From a virus: DNA of 64,000 nucleotides. Below the pieces are notes generated by a model, which worked only from the letters and a program-made list of their open reading frames with translations, was not told the DNA's origin and made no database searches. The stretch is taken from positions 21,938 through 85,937 of IMG/VR virus record IMGVR_UViG_3300042924_003518, one strand, 5' to 3'. A program made the position numbers and the translations under genes. Position 1 is the stretch's first letter. The number at the start of each line of letters is the position of its first letter. Of this stretch, positions 48,215 to 56,944 are shown one piece after another.

Positions 48215-48898
48215 ATGTCAACTTGGACAGAAAAAGAAAGTCTTGGTCATGGAATAACGGTTTATAGAAATGTTATTAAACCAAATTTAGATATTATAAA
48301 TAGATTGGAAGATGTCTTGGGCAGTCCAGCACCTTGGGGAGAGTTATCTCCAGAAGGAAAAAGATATCACTGGCTACCAGCATATGTTGGGTATCAGCAA
48401 TTAATGCCAGACTATCGTGATTGCTATGATTTTAAGTATAAAAAGACAGACATTGAGTCAGATCCAAGCGAAGAGTCTTTATTGTTACAAAAAATATGGC
48501 AGGATGTTTATGATGCACAGGCTCCAGCAGTTGATGACTATCGTAGAGATTACAACATTATGCCACTAAAGTATTGGGAAGCATTTAACTTTATTAAGTA
48601 TGGTCCAGGTCAGCACTTCAAGGAACATCATGACCACGGTTATTCGTATAACTGTACCGTATCTTTGGTAGCATACATCAATGATGATTACGATGGCGGA
48701 GAGTTATATTTTAGATTACAGGACTTAAATATTAAACCAAAGGCAGGAGATTTATATATCTTCCCTTCTAACTTTATGTATCCACATCAAGCAATGCCAG
48801 TTCACTCTGGAACAAAATATTCTATTGTAACAATGCTAGACTATAGCAAAAAGTTTCATACTCCAGACATGTATGATCCAAAGTGGGAAAATGAATAA
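48215..48898 (+). CDS. 2OG-Fe(II) oxygenase (prolyl-4-hydroxylase fold) 2 of cassette
   Basis: ATG at 48215 with AGGAGC before it. 227 residues. FKEHHDHGYSY gives H138 and D140; AYINDDYDGGELYFRLQD core; FMYPHQAMPVHSGTKYSIV gives H191 and K201. Closest paralogue of 46723-47430. Confidence 0.92.
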   Translation: MSTWTEKESLGHGITVYRNVIKPNLDIINRLEDVLGSPAPWGELSPEGKRYHWLPAYVGYQQLMPDYRDCYDFKYKKTDIESDPSEESLLLQKIWQDVYDAQAPAVDDYRRDYNIMPLKYWEAFNFIKYGPGQHFKEHHDHGYSYNCTVSLVAYINDDYDGGELYFRLQDLNIKPKAGDLYIFPSNFMYPHQAMPVHSGTKYSIVTMLDYSKKFHTPDMYDPKWENE

Positions 48899-49608
48899 TG
48901 TTTAATATATCTGTAGAAAAAATGCATGGTGGAATTTTCAAAATAGAACCAATGTCTATAAAAAGAGATTGGATGGATGTAACTTCTGAAAAGCATGCAT
49001 ACAGATGTTTTCCAGTAACTCAGGCTAATGTCGTAGGATGGAATATTTCTTGTACTCAGGATATAGTATTTACATGGGACGGTATTAATGATCAAACAGA
49101 TCAACATATAACTATTACGAGTCCAGAAGGTTCCTATGCTGGAAGAGGTCAATCTACAGTAAGTCTCAATACATCTTTGGTATTTAGAACAGATCCAGAT
49201 GTAAGCATTTTAACAATTAATCCAGTTAATTATTTTAATGAAGACTTTGAAACATTATCAAATTTAATTAGCACATCATTTTATGATAATCCATTACCAC
49301 TTGCTATTAAGGCAAAAAGGGCAAATGTTGAGACTGTAATAAAGGCAGGAACTCCAATTGCTACAATTATTCCTATTTCTCTAACTCACTTAAACAATAC
49401 CTCTATCGAGATTAATAATTATACTGATGAAGGTGGCTTAAGGCTTAAGGCTCTGTCAGACTATGGGCAGGCAGCACAGGTTGTCAATTCATCTGGGCAG
49501 TGGACAGACTGGTATAGAGATGCAGTAAATGAAAAGGGAGAGTCTTTAGGTTCTCATGAAGTGAAGACATTAAGACTTTCTGTAAAAGATAATACGGTAA
49601 CAGGGTGA
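48898..49608 (+). CDS. Cassette protein, family A related, 236 aa
   Basis: RCFPVTQANVVGWNISCTQD, DPDVSILTINPVNYFNEDFE and VIKAGTPIATIIPISLTHL follow the order of the IPAGTP-x-x-Q-V-x-PF blocks of family A, with greater divergence. Overlaps neighbours by 1 nt. Function unknown. Confidence 0.6.
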   Translation: MFNISVEKMHGGIFKIEPMSIKRDWMDVTSEKHAYRCFPVTQANVVGWNISCTQDIVFTWDGINDQTDQHITITSPEGSYAGRGQSTVSLNTSLVFRTDPDVSILTINPVNYFNEDFETLSNLISTSFYDNPLPLAIKAKRANVETVIKAGTPIATIIPISLTHLNNTSIEINNYTDEGGLRLKALSDYGQAAQVVNSSGQWTDWYRDAVNEKGESLGSHEVKTLRLSVKDNTVTG

Positions 49609-49620
49609 TATAATATAATG
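49609..49620 (+). promoter_or_regulatory. Leaderless -10 box inside the cassette
   Basis: TATAAT then 6 nt to ATG at 49621. Confidence 0.55.
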
Positions 49621-50373
49621 ATGATGCCAGAAGAAGCAGTAGAGGTTGTTAGAAAACCATCCTTAACCCCATCAGGGTTTTTCGGAAGTGGTCCTGAAAA
49701 TATTATTGAACTAGAAAACTTTATGACACAAGAAGAGGTTGACTTTTTAGATAATGCAGCCAGAAGCATCACTGTTTGGGATGTAACCGAAAGCCATAAA
49801 AACGAAAACGGTACTGTAATATATGATGCTGGATATTGGAAAGATAGAGTTGCTAGTGCCCCATCATTAAATAAAAATAATCCAGAAATTGTTCCTGTTA
49901 TAGTAGGACTTTTTAATAGACTTCAGCCAATCATTGAAGATTTTTTTAAAGTAAAAGTTCAACCAACAGGACAAACAATTGTAAAGTGGCCACCAGGATA
50001 TTATCAACTTCCGCATGCAGATAAAGAATTACACTCTGGACCAGACGCTGGAAAGCCCAATGACTTTCCTTATTACGACATAGCAAGTTTATTCTATATA
50101 AACGATGACTATGTAGGAGGAGAACTCTATTTCCCAAATCAGGGAATACAGTTTAAGCCAAAAAGAGGTTCTGCATATTTCTTCCCAGGCGATATGAACT
50201 ATGTACACGGTGTATCAGAAGTAATAAGTGGAGATAGATATACTTGCCCATTCTTTTGGGAAATTTTAGAACATACTGGAGAGATTAAGCCAGATTTTAA
50301 TAAAGAGTATTATAGGATTTTCCCTACTGCTGAACAGACATCACAGTGGGATCCTAGAAGGGGAATAATGTAA
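49621..50373 (+). CDS. 2OG-Fe(II) oxygenase (prolyl-4-hydroxylase fold) 3 of cassette
   Basis: Three ATGs in a row; the second (49621) lies 6 nt after TATAAT. YYQLPHADKELHSG gives H-x-D; LFYINDDYVGGELYFPNQ core; YVHGVSEVISGDRYTCP gives distal His and Arg. N-terminal extension of 30 residues. PFFWEI end is typical of longer family members. Confidence 0.92.
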   Translation: MMPEEAVEVVRKPSLTPSGFFGSGPENIIELENFMTQEEVDFLDNAARSITVWDVTESHKNENGTVIYDAGYWKDRVASAPSLNKNNPEIVPVIVGLFNRLQPIIEDFFKVKVQPTGQTIVKWPPGYYQLPHADKELHSGPDAGKPNDFPYYDIASLFYINDDYVGGELYFPNQGIQFKPKRGSAYFFPGDMNYVHGVSEVISGDRYTCPFFWEILEHTGEIKPDFNKEYYRIFPTAEQTSQWDPRRGIM

Positions 50374-50375
50374 TT

Positions 50376-51266
50376 ATGAGTACAAACTTTACAGCAGAAG
50401 AGATATATCCAAATATATTTGTTTACAACAATGTATTTGAAGATCCAGAAAGAATGTATCAGATTGCTAAAGATTCAGTTAATGATTATGATGATGCAAT
50501 ATGGGAAAATTGGCAAGATTGGTATATCTTCGGTAAAAAGATTGAAAAGTTCGGACTTCATTTTGATAAAACTGCAACAGAACTTAAGATTTTAAAAGAT
50601 ATAGATCCAACAAGTAAGGTTCAGGAGGATCAGAGATACTTTATCACAGAATTAGTTAGAGCATTCCATTTGGTAAATAATGACTATATGTCAAAGCATA
50701 ACCTATCTATACCAGATGAAAAAAATGAAACAGTTCGTTCTTATGGAGTAGATCACCCTAAATGGAATTGGACTGGCCCATCCCTATGTCGTTATTTTGT
50801 AGACTCAGAAGGATCAGAGTGGAATGGCGGGGAACTTGCAATGAGATACCATTCTGATTATATTAGAGAATCAATAAAGAGTCCAGGATATAAGTTTGTA
50901 CTTACTACAACCACATATTTGAATGATAACTATTTAAAGGGTGGGGTAGATTTTGCTATAGGAAATAAACTTATTAACTACAAGCCAAAGGCTGGAGATT
51001 TCTTGGTTTTTCCATCTGGACATCCTGATTACCTTACTAAAGATAACGAGGTATACCTACATGCTGCAGAAAACTGTAAAGAAAATGAAAAGTTCTTTAC
51101 AAGAATGTACTGGCAGGTTTACGAAGACGCTTCTGATGAGTGGAAAAAGAAGGAAGAAGAGTATGGCAAAGAAGAATGGCCTGAAGTATTTAGAAAAATG
51201 CAAGAAGATTATATGACAGAACATCCACAGAGAACTGTCATAGAAGGAGCAATTAGAATAAAATGA
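50376..51266 (+). CDS. 2OG-Fe(II) oxygenase 4 of cassette, long form, 296 aa
   Basis: MRYHSDYIRESIKSPG gives H-x-D; TTYLNDNYLKGGVDF core; KPKAGDFLVFPSGHPDYLTK; VYLHAAENCKENEKFFTRMY supplies the distal His. Shares ending blocks (WKKKEEEYGKEEWPEVFRKM) with 53419-54270. Follows the previous gene by 2 bp. Confidence 0.9.
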   Translation: MSTNFTAEEIYPNIFVYNNVFEDPERMYQIAKDSVNDYDDAIWENWQDWYIFGKKIEKFGLHFDKTATELKILKDIDPTSKVQEDQRYFITELVRAFHLVNNDYMSKHNLSIPDEKNETVRSYGVDHPKWNWTGPSLCRYFVDSEGSEWNGGELAMRYHSDYIRESIKSPGYKFVLTTTTYLNDNYLKGGVDFAIGNKLINYKPKAGDFLVFPSGHPDYLTKDNEVYLHAAENCKENEKFFTRMYWQVYEDASDEWKKKEEEYGKEEWPEVFRKMQEDYMTEHPQRTVIEGAIRIK

Positions 51267-52027
51267 ATCTAGAAAATAAAAATAGACTGACAAAGGACAT
51301 TGTCCTTTATGAAAACTTTATTGATGCTGATACTGCTGCAAAACTTGTAAGGGTTTTAGATAAGCATGCAGAACTCGGTACAATTAGTTGGATGCCAATA
51401 TCTTTTTATGAATCTTATTCTTCTGTTCTTCCTCAAGATGATGATGAACATGTTCTTTCTGAAGGCTTGCCTGCTGATATCTTTTCACAAATAAAAGAGG
51501 TCATCATTGACGCTGTTGCAAGTGTCCATGATCTTGACCGTAACATAATTTCTCAAATTGGGTATCATACTCAGAAGTGGGAGCCAGGTGCTTATGCAAG
51601 AAAACATTCTGATAATACAGATGAGCATGGCAACTCTGGTGCTTTTACAAGAAGTAGATATGCTGCATTTTTGTATTTAAATGATGACTTTGAGGGAGGA
51701 CTACTACAGTTTTCAGATCAAGAGATAAGCATACAGCCTAAAGTTGGAATGCTTGCTGCTTTTGACGGAGGATTCAACAATATGCATGAGGTAACTCTAA
51801 TAACCAAAGGAGTCAGATACACTATTGGCTCATTCTGGGATGATAGAGAAGAAGATGCTTATCCACAAGAACTAAGAGATGCCTGGGCAGAAGAGATGAA
51901 AGAAACCAGAGCAAAACAAGAGATTGAAAGAGCAGAATGGCAAGAGTTGCTAAAGCAAGGTTGGAAGTTAGATGCTGATGGTAATAAATATAAGGTTGAT
52001 GATACAGGAGTAATTCCTCATGATTGA
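51263..52027 (+). CDS. 2OG-Fe(II) oxygenase 5 of cassette, 254 aa
   Basis: YARKHSDNTDEHGNSGA gives H-x-D; AFLYLNDDFEGGLLQFSDQE core; NNMHEVTLITKGVRYTIG gives distal His and Arg. C-terminal 50 residues form a charged helix. ATGA overlap with the upstream stop. Confidence 0.9.
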   Translation: MNLENKNRLTKDIVLYENFIDADTAAKLVRVLDKHAELGTISWMPISFYESYSSVLPQDDDEHVLSEGLPADIFSQIKEVIIDAVASVHDLDRNIISQIGYHTQKWEPGAYARKHSDNTDEHGNSGAFTRSRYAAFLYLNDDFEGGLLQFSDQEISIQPKVGMLAAFDGGFNNMHEVTLITKGVRYTIGSFWDDREEDAYPQELRDAWAEEMKETRAKQEIERAEWQELLKQGWKLDADGNKYKVDDTGVIPHD

Positions 52028-52679
52028 TAAATTCAAACAAAACCTAACTACCAATAATCTTAAGTTTGAAGAAATAACAGATGAGGTTTTACTTATCAAA
52101 GATTTCTTAACAAAAGAAGAGTTAGACTTTGTTTGGGGTATTATTAATTCTGCTTCTCAAGAAGACTGGGAAGTTGAATATATGGGCAACCTAAAAAACT
52201 TTTGCATGGAAAAGTTTGGAAGAGATGATGTTGACAATCTTGTTGCTGAGGGTAAGTTTGAAATTACTCAAAATTGGGTAGACAAAAACTTAAATATTAA
52301 GCATCATGAAGAACAACATATTTTCTATAAAAGACTATCAGATCTTATAGTTGATTCGTTTCCAGAATTAGAACTAAGTGGTCTTGCTACAATCCAAAGA
52401 ATGCAGCCAGAAGTACAACTAAAGTCTCATGTTGATCAGGATACTGATCCTTCTATAAGATATGCAACAATTATTTATATCAATGATGATTATGCAGAGG
52501 GAGAACTATTTTTTAAAAATCTGGATTTAGAACTAAGACCTAAGCCAGGAGATTTGTTATTTTTCCCTGGAGATAGTAAGCATGAGCATGGAGTAAAGCA
52601 TGTTCAAGACGGACCAATAAGATATGTTATAGTTGGATTTGTAAAGGAAAAAAGACATTATGAAAAACACAAATACTAG
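52020..52679 (+). CDS. 2OG-Fe(II) oxygenase 6 of cassette, 219 aa
   Basis: VQLKSHVDQDTDPSIRYATI gives H-x-D; IYINDDYAEGELFFKNLD core; KHEHGVKHVQDGPIRYVIV gives distal His and Arg. Overlaps the upstream gene by 8 bp. Confidence 0.9.
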   Translation: MIDKFKQNLTTNNLKFEEITDEVLLIKDFLTKEELDFVWGIINSASQEDWEVEYMGNLKNFCMEKFGRDDVDNLVAEGKFEITQNWVDKNLNIKHHEEQHIFYKRLSDLIVDSFPELELSGLATIQRMQPEVQLKSHVDQDTDPSIRYATIIYINDDYAEGELFFKNLDLELRPKPGDLLFFPGDSKHEHGVKHVQDGPIRYVIVGFVKEKRHYEKHKY

Positions 52680-52687
52680 GAGAAATA

Positions 52688-53419
52688 ATGAATAGAGAAA
52701 TTTTAGATCCAAAAGTTTATTACTATACAGACGCTATAGAAAATTTTGATAATTTTATGTCCACTCTGAATGAGTTAGATACCATGGAGTCTGATGATAT
52801 TTCTCAGGTAAATGTTTGGCAAAAGTGGACATCTTCTAATGATAAAGATTTCATATATGGAGAAACTAAAACATTTGATCCAAACTCAATAGCAAACTTT
52901 GGCGGTAATGTTGGAGAAAAGTCTAAATATATTTATGATGCAGTAATGACTACTCTCTATAATGTATGCAAAGATTATGCAGAGGCTATGGGTGATTTTG
53001 ATGAGCCAAGACTATTTCCAACTTTTAATATTAAAAAGTATTACACTGGAATGGCAATGGGAGCACACTTTGATCAATTAGATGGAGACAAGACACTCAG
53101 GTACTCTCTAGTTATGTATTTAAATGATGATTGTGAGGGAGGAGAAATATCTTTCCAGTTAAAGGATTATGACGGAGGCTGGAATAGCAAAGACGGATGG
53201 GTGCACGGTGCTCCCCCAGTAAATTTAGATTATGATGATGCAGTTGCAAATAAAGCAATTGACTTTGGAATAAAGCCAAAGGCAAATAGCGTTATTATAT
53301 TCCCAGCAAATGCACCATATTTCCATACAGCACATACAGTAAAGTCTGGGGTAAAGTATATGGTTCCTGGACACTGGATTCACAATAATATGGATTTGAG
53401 CAGAAACGCAGGCATGTAA
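52688..53419 (+). CDS. 2OG-Fe(II) oxygenase 7 of cassette, 243 aa
   Basis: MAMGAHFDQLDGDKTLRYSL gives H-x-D; MYLNDDCEGGEISFQLKD core, then a 25-residue insert; FHTAHTVKSGVKYMVPG gives distal His and Lys. AGGAG ribosome site. Confidence 0.9.
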   Translation: MNREILDPKVYYYTDAIENFDNFMSTLNELDTMESDDISQVNVWQKWTSSNDKDFIYGETKTFDPNSIANFGGNVGEKSKYIYDAVMTTLYNVCKDYAEAMGDFDEPRLFPTFNIKKYYTGMAMGAHFDQLDGDKTLRYSLVMYLNDDCEGGEISFQLKDYDGGWNSKDGWVHGAPPVNLDYDDAVANKAIDFGIKPKANSVIIFPANAPYFHTAHTVKSGVKYMVPGHWIHNNMDLSRNAGM

Positions 53420-54270
53420 TGCCTGATTTCAATATTGAAAAAATACATGATACTGTTTGGGTTTTTCACAATGCATTAAAAAACCCTGAAGAAATTATTG
53501 AGTATTATGAAAACAATAAACCTTGGAAAGACTGGTATACGTTTGGCGAAATGACAGAGATGGAGGGTAAGCATTATATCTTTAATACTTTTCCGACACA
53601 ACAGGAATGGGATGACAAATTTAACGAACTTTATCCTGTAAATAATGAAGAAAATTTGGTTAGAAAAAGAATAGACTCTTTATTTTATGAAACTACAAAA
53701 CTTTACCTTGAAGAAAATAATATATCATTAAGTAATTGGATTTATCAGGGTTGGAATATTGCAAAGTATATACCAAATCCAAATCATGATTTTGGATATA
53801 TTATGCATCATCATACAGACTTTCAAAGAGAAAAGACTTATCAGCCAGGAGTAAAGTTTGGCGTTACTGCAGTCTTTTACTTAAACGATAACTATGAAGG
53901 TGGAGAAGTTGAGTTTAGATTTATAGAAGATGAAAGTTTGCAGGTAGTTCAAGAAGATTATTCGTATAAACCAAGTGCTGGAGACGTTGTAGTATTTTTA
54001 TCTGGTCATCCACATTACCACGGGGTAAGAACAGTAACCAGTGGAGATAAGTATATGATCAGAACCTACTGGAGATATAATCAAGATGCACATCCAAAGT
54101 GGTTGGAGTTTCAAGATAAATATGGTAAAGAGGTTTGGGAACAGATGGAAGAGAAAAGATTAAAGTTTACGTATAGGGGAGAGAACCAACAAATTATTAA
54201 TAATATTCCAAAATTTATAGGGTTCGAAGAATATTATGATAAACTTGAAAAAGGTGAGATTCAGCCATGA
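53419..54270 (+). CDS. 2OG-Fe(II) oxygenase 8 of cassette, long form, 283 aa
   Basis: YIMHHHTDFQREKTYQPG gives H-x-D; AVFYLNDNYEGGEVEFRFIE core; SGHPHYHGVRTVTSGDKYMI gives distal His and Lys; C-terminal KYGKEVWEQMEEKRL like 50376-51266. Start at the upstream stop (TAATG). Confidence 0.9.
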   Translation: MPDFNIEKIHDTVWVFHNALKNPEEIIEYYENNKPWKDWYTFGEMTEMEGKHYIFNTFPTQQEWDDKFNELYPVNNEENLVRKRIDSLFYETTKLYLEENNISLSNWIYQGWNIAKYIPNPNHDFGYIMHHHTDFQREKTYQPGVKFGVTAVFYLNDNYEGGEVEFRFIEDESLQVVQEDYSYKPSAGDVVVFLSGHPHYHGVRTVTSGDKYMIRTYWRYNQDAHPKWLEFQDKYGKEVWEQMEEKRLKFTYRGENQQIINNIPKFIGFEEYYDKLEKGEIQP

Positions 54271-54935
54271 AGACTGCAATAGTTACAGGAGCCAGCAAAG
54301 GTGTAGGCCTGGCAACAGTAAAACTTTTATTAGAAAATGACTACAAGGTTATTGCTGTATCAAGAGATCTAGCCAAACTGTCAGAATTAAATAATGTTAA
54401 TTTAGAATTATATAGATTAGACATTACAAACGAATCTGAAATTAAAAACTTTTATGAAAAGTATAAGGATATTACCGTAGACCTATTAGTAAATAATGCT
54501 GGCGGAGGTTCTGGACCAACCTTTATTATTAATGAAACAATGGATAATTTTAGAAGAGCATATGATATAAATGTTTCTGGACCAATGTATTTATCACAAT
54601 TATTTATTCCGTCTATGAAAAAATCAGAATCAGCCACTATTATATTTATAACTTCTCTTTGTGGAAAGGTTCCATTTAGAGGCGGGGGTAATTATAGTAA
54701 TGCTAAAAGAGGAGAGATGGCCCTAATAGATACAATGAGAATGGAGTTTCCAGAGTATGGAATTAAGGTTACAGAGATTTGTCCTGGTACAATAGATACA
54801 CAGTTAGAAAAAAAAGAAAATGCTTTAACAGCAGAAGATATGGCAGAAACAATAAGATGGGTTGGGTCACTTCCAAAACATATGAATATAAATCACTTGG
54901 AGGTAAGTCATATATTTAATAGTAAATATATGTAA
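54267..54935 (+). CDS. Short-chain dehydrogenase/reductase, 222 aa
   Basis: Rossmann TGASKGVG (G-x3-G-x-G), NNAGGG, catalytic Ser in FITSLCGK and Y-S-N-A-K (YxxxK) with FRGGGNYSNAKRGEMAL. NAD(P)-dependent oxidation or reduction of an alcohol/ketone. ATGA overlap with the preceding oxygenase. Substrate unknown; a sugar or oxidised residue is possible. Confidence 0.9.
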   Translation: MKTAIVTGASKGVGLATVKLLLENDYKVIAVSRDLAKLSELNNVNLELYRLDITNESEIKNFYEKYKDITVDLLVNNAGGGSGPTFIINETMDNFRRAYDINVSGPMYLSQLFIPSMKKSESATIIFITSLCGKVPFRGGGNYSNAKRGEMALIDTMRMEFPEYGIKVTEICPGTIDTQLEKKENALTAEDMAETIRWVGSLPKHMNINHLEVSHIFNSKYM

Positions 54936-54940
54936 ATAAA

Positions 54941-55507
54941 ATGAAGATTAATAAATTATATGATGACCTATATGAGGTAAATGATTTTTTAACTGAAGAT
55001 CAGATGTCTGAGGTTTTAGATATAATTAATAATACTCCAGAAGAACTTTGGTTTGATGAAGAGGCTAGAATAGAGCAGAACATCTCAGATTTTTGGTTTG
55101 GCAAAAGTTTATATTTTAAGCATCCTAGCGTATTTGACTCTATCAGAGATTCTCTAGAAAATCTAATGGAATCATACTCTTACTTTCCTCACTCAACACA
55201 TTTACAAAGATATAAAAAGGGAGACTTTATAAAGCATCATGCTGATCAATGGATTCCAGATTTGCCATACTACATAGGCTATGGGTTCTGCCTATATTAC
55301 AACGATGACTACCTCGGTGGTGAATTAGACTACCCAGAAATAAATATTAAGGTTAAACCAAAAACAAACAGTTTATATATTCACGGAGGCCATATAGTTC
55401 ATGGATCATTACCAGTTTTAGATGATAGAATTAGATACTTCACAACTGTTTTTATACATGGAACAGAGCAGCAACCAACAAGACTAAAAGGAGATTTATT
55501 TAAATGA
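54941..55507 (+). CDS. 2OG-Fe(II) oxygenase 9 of cassette, 188 aa
   Basis: DFIKHHADQWIPDLPYYIG gives H-x-D; FCLYYNDDYLGGELDYPEIN core; HIVHGSLPVLDDRIRYFTT gives distal His and Arg. Shortest of the cassette members. Confidence 0.9.
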   Translation: MKINKLYDDLYEVNDFLTEDQMSEVLDIINNTPEELWFDEEARIEQNISDFWFGKSLYFKHPSVFDSIRDSLENLMESYSYFPHSTHLQRYKKGDFIKHHADQWIPDLPYYIGYGFCLYYNDDYLGGELDYPEINIKVKPKTNSLYIHGGHIVHGSLPVLDDRIRYFTTVFIHGTEQQPTRLKGDLFK

Positions 55508-56118
55508 CAAATATTGGATTTACAAATGAGGACTTTAACTCTCATCAAATGACAGAGCAAGAGCAGTTCATTCTTGGAATTTTAAACAAAAAGAAGAATG
55601 GATATTATGTTGAGTTGGGCGCAGCACATTATAGTAATGGAAACAATACTTACTTATTAGAAAAAGAATATGACTGGCAAGGTGTGTCATTTGAAATAGT
55701 TGATTCTATGAGAGAAGAGTTTAATGAAAATAGAAAAAACCCATGTATGGGCGATGCTCTATCTTTCAATTATGTTGATTATTTTGAAAAAAATAATTTT
55801 CCAAAGCAGATTGATTTTCTACAGTTAGATATAGATGCTGGATATGATATGGAAGGAAGACCAGTTGGAAATAGTCATTGGACATTACATGGACTATTGG
55901 CTGTTCCATTAAATACTTATAGATTTACTTTAATAACATTTGAGCATGATGCTAATATGTATTGGAAAAACGAGTCTATTAGAAATGCACAAAGAGAAAT
56001 TCTAGATTCATTTGGCTATTCGTTGGTTCATAGATCTTATCATGAAGACTGGTGGGTTGATCCAAAGGTAATACAGCACGGTGATTATAGAAAATATTTA
56101 TATTGGTCAACTTTATAG
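55504..56118 (+). CDS. FkbM-like SAM-dependent methyltransferase, 204 aa
   Basis: GYYVELGAAHYSNGNNTYLL is the SAM-binding loop, then DWQGVSFEIVD and QIDFLQLDID with LITFEHDANMYW, matching FkbM-type O-methyltransferases that act on sugars or hydroxyls. ATGA overlap. Could cap a hydroxyl or glycan made by the cassette; inferred. Confidence 0.75.
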   Translation: MTNIGFTNEDFNSHQMTEQEQFILGILNKKKNGYYVELGAAHYSNGNNTYLLEKEYDWQGVSFEIVDSMREEFNENRKNPCMGDALSFNYVDYFEKNNFPKQIDFLQLDIDAGYDMEGRPVGNSHWTLHGLLAVPLNTYRFTLITFEHDANMYWKNESIRNAQREILDSFGYSLVHRSYHEDWWVDPKVIQHGDYRKYLYWSTL

Positions 56119-56130
56119 GAGAACATTCAA

Positions 56131-56850
56131 ATGAAAAAAATTATTACATTCACTAATGTCACTGGTATTCCAGAAGATTATAGGCCAACCCCAGCGTCCG
56201 AATTAGTACCAGACTGGTATAAGGATATGGGGTCGTATATGGGCGGGAAAAAAGAACCAAATGCTCAGAACGAATCACCAGGAACAGCAAAGAAGTGTAT
56301 GCCTATATTTGATGCTATAACTAGTGGATATATTATTTATACATATTGCGATGTGTTTGTTTCTCAAAGATTAGAATACGGTAAGGTAACTGGCGATAAA
56401 CATCCATTTTTTCAAACCCCAGGACACAACGTTATCTCTTTTCATCAGAAGGCACAATTACCAGAGCATCCAAACGGCGCTGGTCATGAAATTCAATATC
56501 CAAAATGGAATAATGTTTGGTCAATAAAAACAGAGCCTGGTTACTCTTGTTTGTTTATTCCTCCAGTCCATAGAGAGACTCCATTTGTTGCTTTCCCTGG
56601 AGTTGTTGATACTGATACTTATTCTACTCCTGTAAACTTTCCTTTTGTATTAAAAGATCCAAAAATGGAAGGCTTGATTCCTGCTGGAACTCCAATAGTT
56701 CAAGTAATACCTTTTAAGAGAGAAAGTTGGCAAATGGCTTTTGGTGATGAAAAGGATATTAAAGAACAAGATGATACAAAGAACAAATTAAAAACTTTAT
56801 TCTTTGATTCTTACAAGAGACAGTTTAGGCAATTAAAAGAGTATCGTTAG
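56131..56850 (+). CDS. Cassette protein, family A (DUF6065-like), 239 aa
   Basis: VPDWYKDMGSYMGG, KCMPIFDAITSGYIIYTYCD, GYSCLFIPPVHRETPFVAFP, GVVDTDTYSTPVNFPFVLKD, IPAGTPIVQVIPFKRESWQ. Clear paralogue of 47430-48206. AGGAG ribosome site. Confidence 0.72.
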   Translation: MKKIITFTNVTGIPEDYRPTPASELVPDWYKDMGSYMGGKKEPNAQNESPGTAKKCMPIFDAITSGYIIYTYCDVFVSQRLEYGKVTGDKHPFFQTPGHNVISFHQKAQLPEHPNGAGHEIQYPKWNNVWSIKTEPGYSCLFIPPVHRETPFVAFPGVVDTDTYSTPVNFPFVLKDPKMEGLIPAGTPIVQVIPFKRESWQMAFGDEKDIKEQDDTKNKLKTLFFDSYKRQFRQLKEYR

Positions 56851-56880
56851 TTAAAGATTAACCCTAAATAATACATATAG

Positions 56881-56904
56881 AGTTTTTGTTTTTTCAAAAC
56901 TCTG
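56881..56904 (+). terminator. Hairpin terminator closing the cassette
   Basis: AGAGTTTT and AAAACTCT pair around an 8-nt T-rich loop; TATACT of the next gene follows directly. Confidence 0.6.
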
Positions 56905-56944
56905 ATATACTTAGGTAACTACAGTTTTCAATTAGGAGAAATAC

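Noticed and set aside
45149-56850. DNA-base hypermodification cassette as an alternative role for the 2OG enzymes
   Set aside because: The sequences look like prolyl-hydroxylase-type, not TET/JBP-type, and no DNA methyltransferase or nucleotide kinase accompanies them; not fully excluded.
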